NCBI RefSeq assembly: GCF_003885045.1
Contig: NZ_RHJS01000002.1
Location: 5,139,302-5,203,301 of the forward strand
Direction: 5' to 3'
Source: Schaedlerella arabinosiphila
GTDB lineage: Bacteria > Bacillota > Clostridia > Lachnospirales > Lachnospiraceae
Length of the DNA stretch: 64,000 nt
Position 1 is the stretch's first letter; every line of letters begins with the position of its first letter. Position numbers and translations under genes: made by a program. This document shows positions 16,530-24,091 of this stretch, one piece after another. Under the pieces are notes generated by a model. It did not search any database. It saw only the letters and a list, made by a program, of their open reading frames with translations, and was not told where the DNA came from.

Positions 16530-17834
16530 ATGGAAAAATGTGATTTGTTGATCAAAAATGCAGTTGTTATGACAGACTATGAAACGGTAGAATATGGAAT
16601 GGACATCGCGGTATCAGACGGCAGAATCACGGCGGTGGCAAAAAGCGGCGCCAGGGAATTTTGCGCGGAGAAAACCATTTCCGGAGAGGAAAAACTGTTC
16701 ATGCCGGGGCTCATTGACAGCCATATGCATACCGGACAGCAGCTTTTGAAGGGGCTTGTGCTGGATGCGAAGCCGATCATCTGGACCCGGGTGATGCTCC
16801 CCTTTGAGAGTACGCTGACCCCGGAAAAAATGAAGCTGTCCGCCCAGGCGGCGGCCCTGGAAATGATCAAGTCCGGTACAACGGCGTTTATAGACGCAGG
16901 CAGCTACTACATGGACGCGGCTGCGGAGGTCTATGAGAAAAGCGGCCTGCGGGGATGCCTTTCCTATTCTACCATGGACGAGGACGGTCTGCCGGAGAGC
17001 ATTGCCATGGACGCGGCGCAGGCTGTGACGGAAACAGACCGTCTATATGATGGATGGAACGGAAAAGGGAATCTGAAGGTGTATTATTCCCTGCGCGCGT
17101 TAAATTCCTGTTCCCATGAGCTGACCGAGCTGGCGGCCGGCCATGCACGGGAGCGGGGGGCGATGCTGCAGGCCCACATGAACGAGTACCAGGGCGAGGT
17201 TGACGGGATCATAAAGCGGGAAAATATGCGGCCTTATGAATTTTTGGAAAAAATGGGCGTCCTCTCGGATCGTTTTCTGGGAGCACACAGCCTGATCCTC
17301 TCCGAAACGGAGAAGGAACTGATCAAAAAGCGGGGCGTGAAGCTCTGCCACTGTCCATTCAGCAACTGTGGAAAGGCCGTGCCGGACACGCCGGATCTGG
17401 CGGAGCGCGGAATCATTCCCGGCTTTGGAACGGACGGGGCGGCCCACGGTGGGCTGAGCCTGTGGAACGAGATGCGGATTTTCCGGTCGCTGATGAACAT
17501 TTACCACGGAGTCCCCAACCGCAACCCCAAGGTTATGCCTGCGGAACTGCTGTTTCGGATGCTCTGGGAAGGCGGCGCGGCGGCGGTCGATGAGGCGGGG
17601 CAGTGCGGAAAGATCGCGGAAGGCTGTAAGGCCGACTTTGTCAGCATTTATCTGGATGCCGGACGGCTGATTCCCAGCGGAAATCTGCTGCATACGATGT
17701 TTGAGTGCGCGGAATCCGGGGATGTGCGGGATATGGTCGTGGGCGGAAAAGTCCTGATGGAAAACCGGGAGGTTCAGACGCTGGATGAGGAGAAAATCCG
17801 GTTTGAAATGAAGGAATATATGAAGCGGATGTAG
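16530..17834 (+). CDS. Amidohydrolase, TRZ/ATZ (chlorohydrolase/deaminase) subfamily
   Basis: 434 residues. The metal ligands are complete: H65-M-H67 in LIDSHMHTG, a His in QAHMNEYQGE, a His in LGAHSLILSE, and an Asp in GTDGAAHGG. HCPFSN is also characteristic. Members deaminate or dechlorinate purines, pyrimidines and triazines, for example guanine, 8-oxoguanine, SAH or cytosine. The substrate here is unresolved. Upstream transporter-like genes and a downstream TauE/SafE carrier suggest import of one compound and export of a product. The ribosome site is AAAGAGGAGAAA. Confidence 0.85.
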   Translation: MEKCDLLIKNAVVMTDYETVEYGMDIAVSDGRITAVAKSGAREFCAEKTISGEEKLFMPGLIDSHMHTGQQLLKGLVLDAKPIIWTRVMLPFESTLTPEKMKLSAQAAALEMIKSGTTAFIDAGSYYMDAAAEVYEKSGLRGCLSYSTMDEDGLPESIAMDAAQAVTETDRLYDGWNGKGNLKVYYSLRALNSCSHELTELAAGHARERGAMLQAHMNEYQGEVDGIIKRENMRPYEFLEKMGVLSDRFLGAHSLILSETEKELIKKRGVKLCHCPFSNCGKAVPDTPDLAERGIIPGFGTDGAAHGGLSLWNEMRIFRSLMNIYHGVPNRNPKVMPAELLFRMLWEGGAAAVDEAGQCGKIAEGCKADFVSIYLDAGRLIPSGNLLHTMFECAESGDVRDMVVGGKVLMENREVQTLDEEKIRFEMKEYMKRM

Positions 17835-17847
17835 AAGGAGTTTTATC

Positions 17848-18612
17848 ATGATCGTGTGTTTGATGACTGCTGCGGCCAACCTGGTGGTCGGCGGCCTGGT
17901 GGGGCTGTGCGGCGTGGCGGGGTTTTTGCTCCCCATGTTCTACACGGCCGGCCTGGGGATGAACGTTTCCGAAGGATTGGCGCTGAGCTTCGCCGCATTT
18001 ATCGTGTCGGGGGCGCTGGGCTCCTGGAATTATAAAAAGGCCGGAAACCTGGATCTGGCCTTTGGGCTGCGGCTCAGCGCCGGAAGTCTGGCCGGGGCGA
18101 TTCTGGGAGTTGTTTTGAACCTGGTCATTCCGGAGGAGCAGGTGAAAATGCTGCTGTATCTGGTGGTGCTGCTCTCCGGGATCTCCATTTTACTTCGGAA
18201 GGACAGCAAAAGAGGAACCCAATTCGGGGCGGCAAAATTTTCCATTGAAAAAAATCTGCCTATGACCCTTTTGCTGGGCTTTTTGACCGGAGCGGTCTGC
18301 TCCATGTCCGGAGCCGGAGGTCCCGTACTGGTTATGCCGCTTCTGGTGGTGTTCGGGATCTCCATCCGAACGGCGGTGGGCGTGGCCCTGTTCAATTCCA
18401 TTTTCATCGGAATCCCGGCAGTAGCGGGCTACCTGGTGCAGTGCGACATGAAAAAAATCCTGCCTGTGCTGCTGGCCGCGCTGGCGGCCCATGCAGTGGG
18501 GGTATACTATGGAAGCAAGAACGCGGAACGGATCAACCAGGGGATACTGAAAAAAGGTGTGGCGGTGTTCTCCATTGTGATTGCGGGATGCCGGCTGACC
18601 GGGATAATGTAG
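17848..18612 (+). CDS. TauE/SafE-family membrane transporter
   Basis: 254 residues and about eight helices arranged as two halves. Family marks are GGLVGLCGVAGFLLPMFY near the N-terminus and its echo FLTGAVCSMSGAGGPVLVMPLL in the second half. TauE/SafE proteins are thought to export sulfite, sulfoacetate or other small anions. It starts 13 bp after the amidohydrolase stop with AAGGAG, so it belongs to that operon. A link to a sulfur-containing substrate of the amidohydrolase is possible but unproved. Confidence 0.8.
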   Translation: MIVCLMTAAANLVVGGLVGLCGVAGFLLPMFYTAGLGMNVSEGLALSFAAFIVSGALGSWNYKKAGNLDLAFGLRLSAGSLAGAILGVVLNLVIPEEQVKMLLYLVVLLSGISILLRKDSKRGTQFGAAKFSIEKNLPMTLLLGFLTGAVCSMSGAGGPVLVMPLLVVFGISIRTAVGVALFNSIFIGIPAVAGYLVQCDMKKILPVLLAALAAHAVGVYYGSKNAERINQGILKKGVAVFSIVIAGCRLTGIM

Positions 18613-18645
18613 GGAATGCAGGAAGTTGTGATTCAGTCATAATCC

Positions 18646-18664
18646 GTCACGAAACTGTAACTTT
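18646..18664 (+). promoter_or_regulatory. Bce-type operator upstream of response regulator
   Basis: GTCAC-N5-TGTAACTTT, matching the site at 20904-20922 in front of the ABC exporter. It now lies 260 bp before the response regulator because element 2 is inserted directly after it. Confidence 0.65.
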
Positions 18665-18667
18665 TTT

Positions 18668-18861
18668 CCACCTGTACGGTTGCAATCCGGAATCTCAGTT
18701 TTATGCAATTTATTGCAATAAAACTGAGATTATGGATTAGCAACCTACTCATGAATGAGCAAAAAGCGGCTGCGTTAGCAGACGTAAGAGTGCGTTAGCA
18801 CGGTTTTTGCGAATGGATGAGTCGGTTGGAGGCTCTTTAGAGCATCCAACTGTACAGGTGG
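18668..18861. mobile_element. MITE-like element 2 inserted in a promoter
   Basis: The ends CCACCTGTAC and GTACAGGTGG are inverted repeats; the pairing extends into GGTTG/CAACT with one mismatch. Flanks are ACTTTTTT and AATTTTTT, an 8-bp target duplication with one difference. Two internal arms follow the plan of element 1: AATCTCAGTTTTA (18691-18703 with 18719-18731) and a second arm closed by ACTCAT/ATGAGT and GCAAAAA/TTTTTGC (18759-18765 with 18804-18810). It can form a three-way junction and has no coding capacity. Confidence 0.7.
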
Positions 18862-18905
18862 AATTTTTTCTGATACAATAAAAAGAAAAAAGGCGGAGAC
18901 GGATT

Positions 18906-19577
18906 ATGACTGATTTATATTATATCGAAGACGATCCCGACATTGCATGTACCGTAAAAGAATATCTGGAACAAAAAGGCTTCGCGGTGACAATCTGCGC
19001 AACCCTCGCACAGGCGAAGCATGCCTTAAAAATGCATGTGCCCGTGCTTGTCCTGCTGGACTGGAACATGCCGGACGGCCGCGGGGACAGCATGTGCCGG
19101 TGGATTCGCGGGGGCTGGAAGGAGCTGCCGATTATGTTTCTGACTGTCCGGGGCGATTCCAGCGATATCGTTTTCGGCTTTGAAAACGGCGCAGACGACT
19201 ATGTGGTGAAGCCCTTCGCGCTGGAAGTACTGTATTCCCGAATCCTTGCGCTGCTGCGCAGGGCCGGCAATGTGTCAGAACAATATCTTTCCTGCGGCGG
19301 ATTTCGGATTGACCAGAACCGCCGGAGCGTTTTCGGCAGTTCCGGGGAAATCAGCCTGAGCGCAGCCGAATATCAACTGCTTCTGTACCTGATGGAAAAC
19401 AAGGGAAAGACCGTGACCAGAGAAAAAATCTTAGAGCAGGTATGGGATGTAAACGGCAATTATGTTAACGACAATACCCTGACGGTTACGATGAAGCGGC
19501 TGCGGGACAAGCTGAACCAGCCGTCTTGTCTGAAAACGGTCAGAAGCGTGGGGTACCGTATGGAGGACACAATATGA
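18906..19577 (+). CDS. OmpR/PhoB-family response regulator (Bce-like)
   Basis: 223 residues. The receiver domain has the acidic pair EDD (residues 8-10), the phospho-acceptor Asp in VLLDWNMPDG, and the Lys in DDYVVKPF. The C-terminal winged helix is of OmpR type (LSAAEYQLLLYLMENKGKTVTREKILEQVW...VRSVGYRM). It overlaps the kinase gene by ATGA. With the kinase and the LolD/FtsX-type exporter downstream it forms a Bce/Bac-type peptide-antibiotic detoxification module. Its promoter carries the MITE insertion described separately. Confidence 0.9.
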   Translation: MTDLYYIEDDPDIACTVKEYLEQKGFAVTICATLAQAKHALKMHVPVLVLLDWNMPDGRGDSMCRWIRGGWKELPIMFLTVRGDSSDIVFGFENGADDYVVKPFALEVLYSRILALLRRAGNVSEQYLSCGGFRIDQNRRSVFGSSGEISLSAAEYQLLLYLMENKGKTVTREKILEQVWDVNGNYVNDNTLTVTMKRLRDKLNQPSCLKTVRSVGYRMEDTI

Positions 19578-20911
19578 GCAGAAGGCACAACGGAATCGTT
19601 ACTTTGGGGATTGTATTGTCCGTCAGCCTGATTGCGGCCGCGGCTTCGTTTATGCTCGCTTCCTGCCGTTACAGCCGGATGCAGTATAACCTGTTAAATG
19701 CGGTCTGCGGGGAAGTGCTGGGGCGCGAGCCGGAAGCCAGAAACATCCTTTTGTCTGCGCTCAAAGAATACAAAGACGGAAATGCCGGGGAGAAAACCGG
19801 GGAAAAAGCAGAGGAGGATGTTTTATTCGCATTGGGATACCGCAGATCTGATTTTTCAGATCCATTTGCCGGGCAGAACGCGGCTCTTGCGGCAGCAGGG
19901 GCTTTGCCGGGCTTTTTTCTTTTTATTATGACTTTTTTCTATCGGAACCAGAAGGAAACCCAGCGGATTCAGGCTCTGGCGGATTATCTGGAACAGGTGA
20001 ACACCCAAAAGGCAGCCATTCTCTGTGCTTCCGGGGAGGATGATTTTTCAAAGCTGGAAGACGAGATATACAAGACGGTGACATTTCTCTACCAGACAAG
20101 AGATGCGGCGGTGCAGGCAAAAAATGATTTTGCGGAAAACCTGTCCAATATTGCCCATCAGATCAAGACGCCGATCACAGCCCTTTCCCTGTCTGTCCAG
20201 ATGATGAAGCAGGATCTTGCCGGTCGGCCTGGCTGCGGCGCGGTATGTAATGCGGTGGGTTCGATGGATGTCAGGAGGCGGGAGGGCGGAAGTTTCCGAG
20301 CGCCAACGTCCGTTTCGGAGCAAGAAAGTGAAAACTTTCAGAGCTCTGCGTCCAGATCTCCGGGCCGCCATTTGGAACAGGCTGAGAAGCAGATTTTGCG
20401 TCTGACGCATTTGGAGGAGGCCCTGCTCGTATTGTCCCGGATTGATGCCGGAACGATTCTTTTGCAAAGAAAAGAAATAGATGTCTTTACTGTGCTTGTC
20501 CTTGCGGCAGATAATCTGCAGGAACTATTTGCCGGTTCCGGGGCTTCCGTTGATATCCCGGAGCTGGGGGAAATGATGATCACCGCAGATCTGGACTGGA
20601 CGATGGAAGCCATTATGAACCTGATGAAAAACTGTATGGAGCACAGCGATGGAGGAACCGTCCGCTGTTCCTATGCGCAGAATCCCTTATATACGGAAAT
20701 TCTGATCTGGGATGACGGAGAAGGGTTTGCAAAAGAGGACCTCCCGCATCTTTTCGAACGATTCTACCGCGGGCAGAATGCCGGGGAGGGCGGAATCGGA
20801 ATCGGTCTGGCCCTGGCAAAAGAAATGATCGAGCGTCAAAACGGGACAATACGGGCAAAAAACAGGCTCGACGGCGGCGCCCTTTTTGAAATTCGTTTCT
20901 ATAGTCACTGA
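19574..20911 (+). CDS. Sensor histidine kinase (Bce-like) with insert in the HisKA domain
   Basis: 445 residues from ATG 19574, inside the ATGA overlap with the regulator. Two membrane helices enclose a short extracytoplasmic segment, as in intramembrane-sensing kinases. The H-box NIAHQIKTPITALSLSVQMM is normal, and the ATPase domain has NLMKNCMEHS (N-box), DDGEGF (G1) and GGIGIGLALAK (G2). Unusually, about 50 residues rich in R, S, G and E (20220-20375, GRPGCGAVCNAVG...RSPGRH) separate the H-box helix from the second dimerisation helix (HLEQAEKQILRLTHLEEALLVLSRID). These helices are normally joined by a tight turn. The insert is in frame, so the protein may still work or may be impaired. Confidence 0.88.
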   Translation: MSRRHNGIVTLGIVLSVSLIAAAASFMLASCRYSRMQYNLLNAVCGEVLGREPEARNILLSALKEYKDGNAGEKTGEKAEEDVLFALGYRRSDFSDPFAGQNAALAAAGALPGFFLFIMTFFYRNQKETQRIQALADYLEQVNTQKAAILCASGEDDFSKLEDEIYKTVTFLYQTRDAAVQAKNDFAENLSNIAHQIKTPITALSLSVQMMKQDLAGRPGCGAVCNAVGSMDVRRREGGSFRAPTSVSEQESENFQSSASRSPGRHLEQAEKQILRLTHLEEALLVLSRIDAGTILLQRKEIDVFTVLVLAADNLQELFAGSGASVDIPELGEMMITADLDWTMEAIMNLMKNCMEHSDGGTVRCSYAQNPLYTEILIWDDGEGFAKEDLPHLFERFYRGQNAGEGGIGIGLALAKEMIERQNGTIRAKNRLDGGALFEIRFYSH

Positions 20912-20935
20912 GTTGTAACTTTCATCTGCTATAAT
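20904..20935 (+). promoter_or_regulatory. Response-regulator operator and promoter of ABC exporter
   Basis: GTCAC-N5-TGTAACTTT (20904-20922) followed 7 bp later by TATAAT (20930-20935). The -35 position (20907-20912, ACTGAG) is poor, which fits a promoter activated by a regulator bound over the -35. The same operator and spacing can be rebuilt upstream of the response-regulator gene. Confidence 0.65.
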
Positions 20936-20972
20936 TGTATAAGAACAAATGGCAGGAAAGGAGAATCTCAGG

Positions 20973-21653
20973 ATGGAGATTTTAAGATGCGAAGGAGTCA
21001 GGAAGGTATACGGTTCAGGCAGTAATCAGGTAACGGCGCTGGACGGAATTGATCTGTCCGTCAGCAAAGGGGAATTTGCTGCAATTGTGGGGGCGTCCGG
21101 TTCAGGCAAATCCACCCTTTTGCATATTCTCGGCAGTGTAGATAAACCCACAGAAGGAAAGGTGATCGTAGACGGAACCGACCTTTCCACGTTAAACCAG
21201 ACACAGGCGGCAATTTTCCGGCGCAGGAAGGTTGGATTGGTCTATCAGTTTTACAATCTGATTCCCACCCTCACCGTGCGGAAAAATATACTTCTGCCTC
21301 TCGCGCTGGATCATAAAAAACCGAATCAAGAATATTTTGAAAAAGTGGTCAGTTCCCTCGGCCTTTCGGAAAAGCTGGAAGCGCTGCCGAGTCATCTCTC
21401 AGGCGGGCAGCAGCAAAGGGCCGCGATAGCGCGTTCTCTGATTTACCGTCCGGCGCTGCTTCTGGCAGACGAGCCTACCGGTAACCTGGATCAGAAAAAT
21501 TCCAGGGAGATCATAGATATGCTGAAAATCTCCAACCGCAGCCTGGAGCAGACGATTTTACTGATTACCCATGACGAAAAGGCCGCTTTGGAGGCGGAAC
21601 GGATCATTACGATTGAGGATGGACGCATCGTCCGCGACGAGCGGAGGAGGTGA
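20973..21653 (+). CDS. ABC transporter ATP-binding protein (LolD/MacB/BceA type)
   Basis: 226 residues from ATG 20973, which follows AAAGGAG; an in-frame ATG at 20949 precedes that site. Walker A is GASGSGKST, the signature is LSGGQQQRAAIAR, Walker B is LLLADEPTGNLD, and the H-loop is in LLITHDEKAA. The length and the GLVYQFYNLIPTLTVRKNI region place it in the MacB/LolD/BceA group, which drives FtsX-type permeases. The stop lies within the ribosome site of the permease gene. Confidence 0.92.
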   Translation: MEILRCEGVRKVYGSGSNQVTALDGIDLSVSKGEFAAIVGASGSGKSTLLHILGSVDKPTEGKVIVDGTDLSTLNQTQAAIFRRRKVGLVYQFYNLIPTLTVRKNILLPLALDHKKPNQEYFEKVVSSLGLSEKLEALPSHLSGGQQQRAAIARSLIYRPALLLADEPTGNLDQKNSREIIDMLKISNRSLEQTILLITHDEKAALEAERIITIEDGRIVRDERRR

Positions 21654-21658
21654 GGGGC

Positions 21659-23959
21659 ATGTGGAGAGACTATTCATCGGGCTTGCTTAAAAACAACCAT
21701 ACCTCCGTTTTATCCGTCAGGGTGTCCGCATTTATTTCCGCACTGCTGTTATCGCTGCTGTGCGGATTGTTTTACAATATGTGGAAGTATGAGGTGGAAA
21801 GGATCGAGCGGGAGGAAGGCGGCTGGCACAGCCGGCTGATCGGCGAGATCAGCGATAAAGACCTGGAAGTGATAAAAAATTTCGGCAATGTAAAGGATGC
21901 AGTGAGAAACGAAAGCGGGAAGGCAGGAATATCAACGGATATCGGGGATGCAGAAGCGTTAACAGATATAGAAGGGGCAGAAGCGTTAACAGTGAACGAG
22001 GGCGCGGAAAACTCGGCGGATCTTTATTTTTATGATCTGAGGAATGTTTTCTCTGATACCCCGCGAATTGCGGAGCTGGTCGGGATTTCTCCGGAAAAAG
22101 CAGTTTACAACTACCCGCTTCTGGCAATGTACCTGATCCGCGATTCCCGGGATACGGCTCCAAGGCTGGTGTTTCCGATGTTTATTATAATCATGGCAAT
22201 GGCGTCGATGTCGCTGGTCGTGATCATACACAATGCTTTTGCGGTATCCATGAACGCACGGGTTCACCAGTTCGGTATTTTTTCCAGTATCGGAGCTACG
22301 CCGAGACAAATCCGGACGTGCCTTCTGCAGGAAGCCGCCGCCCTTTGCGCCGTACCGGTCATAGCCGGGAATCTGCTGGGGATCGCAGGAGCCATGGGAC
22401 TTCTGCATATGACAAATGTTCTGTTGGCAGGCGGAGCCGCAGGGCGGCACAAAGCGGTTTTCGGCGTTCACCCCCTGGTTTTGGCAGGGGCATTAGGTGT
22501 GACTGTTGTCACGATCTGGATTTCCGCATGGCTGCCGGCCAAAAAATTAAGCAGGCTGACACCGCTTGAAGCAATCAGGAGCACGGATGAATTACAGCTA
22601 AAGCGCAGGAAAAATTCTCCCATACTCGCGCGGCTGTTCGGCGTGGAAGGAGAGCTGGCCGGAAATGCATTAAAAGCGCAGAAAAAAGCCCTGCGGACCG
22701 CGTCGTTTTCCCTGGCCCTTGCATTCATGGCATATACGATGATGCAGTGCTTCTTTTCCCTTTCCGGAATCAGCACAAGGGAGACCTATTTCGAAAGATA
22801 CCAGAATGTATGGGATATTATGGTTACGGTAAAGGACGCCGGGGCAGATATTTTTGAGGAAACAAAAGCCGTCCGAAATCTTGCCGGGGTAAAAGATGCC
22901 GCTGCATATCAAAAAGCATCCGCCAAGAGAATCATCACAGAGGAAGAAATGAGCGAAGATATGAAGGCTTTCGGCGGATTTTCCCATGCTTCCGGGGAGT
23001 TTGTGACGAAGGTCGATAGCGGCTGGCTGGTAAATGCACCGATTCTGGTTATGGATGACGAGAGCTTTTTGGATTATTGTAAGCAGATCGGTATTGCACC
23101 GCGGCTTGACGGGGCCGTGATTCGAAACCAGATCCGCGATGTGACAAACCCCGATTTCCGGCACCCGGATTTTATGCCTTATCTAAAGCAAGATGATCTG
23201 GAAAAAGAATCTGTCAGCATTTTAAGGCAGTCAGGGAATGAACAGGTGACTGCAGAAATCCCGGTTCTGTCCTATGCGGAGGAGGTTCCTGCCTTACGGG
23301 AAGAGTACGCAGCCCTGGACTACTATGAGCTGGTGCATTTTATCCCGGTTTCTTTATGGGAAGAAATCAAAGGGCAGACAGGGGGCGGGGAGAGCGATTT
23401 TTACATTCGTGTCATTGGGAAGGAAAATGCTGCGTTAGAAGAATTGAACGCACTGCAGGATCAGATCGAACAGCTGCTCAGTCGAAAATATACCGTAGAA
23501 TGCGAAAACCGTATTCAGGAATATGAAACGAACCGCAGCCAGATCTGGGGAGTGATGACCTTTTTCGGAGCTTTATGCGTTCTGCTTGCGCTGATCGGCA
23601 TTGGCAATATCTTTTCCAATACACTGGGATTTGTGCGCCAAAGAAAAAGAGAATTTGCAAGATATATGTCTATCGGGCTGACTCCGGAAGAACTCCGCAA
23701 AATGTTCTGCATTGAGGCGCTGGCCATCGCCGGCCGGCCGATCCTGATCACCCTCCCGCCGGCGGTCCTTGCGGCAGGGTATATGCTGAAGCTGAGTTAT
23801 GTCGATGCAGGAGAATTTTTAGCAGAGGCGCCGCTGATGCCAATTATTGCTTTCATGCTGGCGATCCTGGGGGCTGTGGGGCTGGCGTACTTTCTGGCCT
23901 GGCGGAATGTACGCAGGATCAGTCTGGCGGAGGTGCTCAGGGATGATACGATGATGTAA
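21659..23959 (+). CDS. FtsX-like ABC transporter permease (Bce-like)
   Basis: 766 residues from ATG 21659, preceded by GGAGGTGA; a GTG at 21650 is less likely. There is one N-terminal helix, a block of helices around residues 175-310, a large extracytoplasmic loop, and a final block of three helices (MTFFGALCVLLALIGIGNIF...). Both FtsX halves are visible (IFSSIGATPRQIRTCLLQEAAAL and RYMSIGLTPEELRKMFCIEALAI). The first extracytoplasmic loop is lengthened by a short DNA repeat (GGCAGAAGCGTTAACA near 21950-21990). With the upstream ATPase and two-component system it should remove or sense peptide antibiotics. Confidence 0.88.
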   Translation: MWRDYSSGLLKNNHTSVLSVRVSAFISALLLSLLCGLFYNMWKYEVERIEREEGGWHSRLIGEISDKDLEVIKNFGNVKDAVRNESGKAGISTDIGDAEALTDIEGAEALTVNEGAENSADLYFYDLRNVFSDTPRIAELVGISPEKAVYNYPLLAMYLIRDSRDTAPRLVFPMFIIIMAMASMSLVVIIHNAFAVSMNARVHQFGIFSSIGATPRQIRTCLLQEAAALCAVPVIAGNLLGIAGAMGLLHMTNVLLAGGAAGRHKAVFGVHPLVLAGALGVTVVTIWISAWLPAKKLSRLTPLEAIRSTDELQLKRRKNSPILARLFGVEGELAGNALKAQKKALRTASFSLALAFMAYTMMQCFFSLSGISTRETYFERYQNVWDIMVTVKDAGADIFEETKAVRNLAGVKDAAAYQKASAKRIITEEEMSEDMKAFGGFSHASGEFVTKVDSGWLVNAPILVMDDESFLDYCKQIGIAPRLDGAVIRNQIRDVTNPDFRHPDFMPYLKQDDLEKESVSILRQSGNEQVTAEIPVLSYAEEVPALREEYAALDYYELVHFIPVSLWEEIKGQTGGGESDFYIRVIGKENAALEELNALQDQIEQLLSRKYTVECENRIQEYETNRSQIWGVMTFFGALCVLLALIGIGNIFSNTLGFVRQRKREFARYMSIGLTPEELRKMFCIEALAIAGRPILITLPPAVLAAGYMLKLSYVDAGEFLAEAPLMPIIAFMLAILGAVGLAYFLAWRNVRRISLAEVLRDDTMM

Positions 23960-24013
23960 AAAATGGGGCGTAAAAAGGTTCTTAAGTATTTTTTCTGATC
24001 AGTAAAAAAGTGA

Positions 24014-24051
24014 TTGCACATAATAACGATATATCGTATAATAAAAACGAT
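24014..24051 (+). promoter_or_regulatory. Sigma-A promoter with 21-bp-spaced ACGAT sites (copy A)
   Basis: TTGCAC (24014-24019), 17-bp spacer, TATAAT (24037-24042). ACGAT half-sites occur at 24026 and 24047, exactly 21 bp apart. The first lies in the spacer, as part of the palindrome ACGATATATCGT; the second lies just after the -10. It drives the surface-protein gene at 24092. Confidence 0.75.
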
Positions 24052-24091
24052 ATAATGAACTAAATATAATTTATGAAAGGAAGTAGTTACA

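Noticed and set aside
24026..24051. ACGAT pair considered as a LytTR-regulator site, since those also use about 21-bp spacing
   Set aside because: LytTR sites contain a GTT core and lie upstream of the -35. These lie inside and after the core promoter, and no LytTR gene is in the window.
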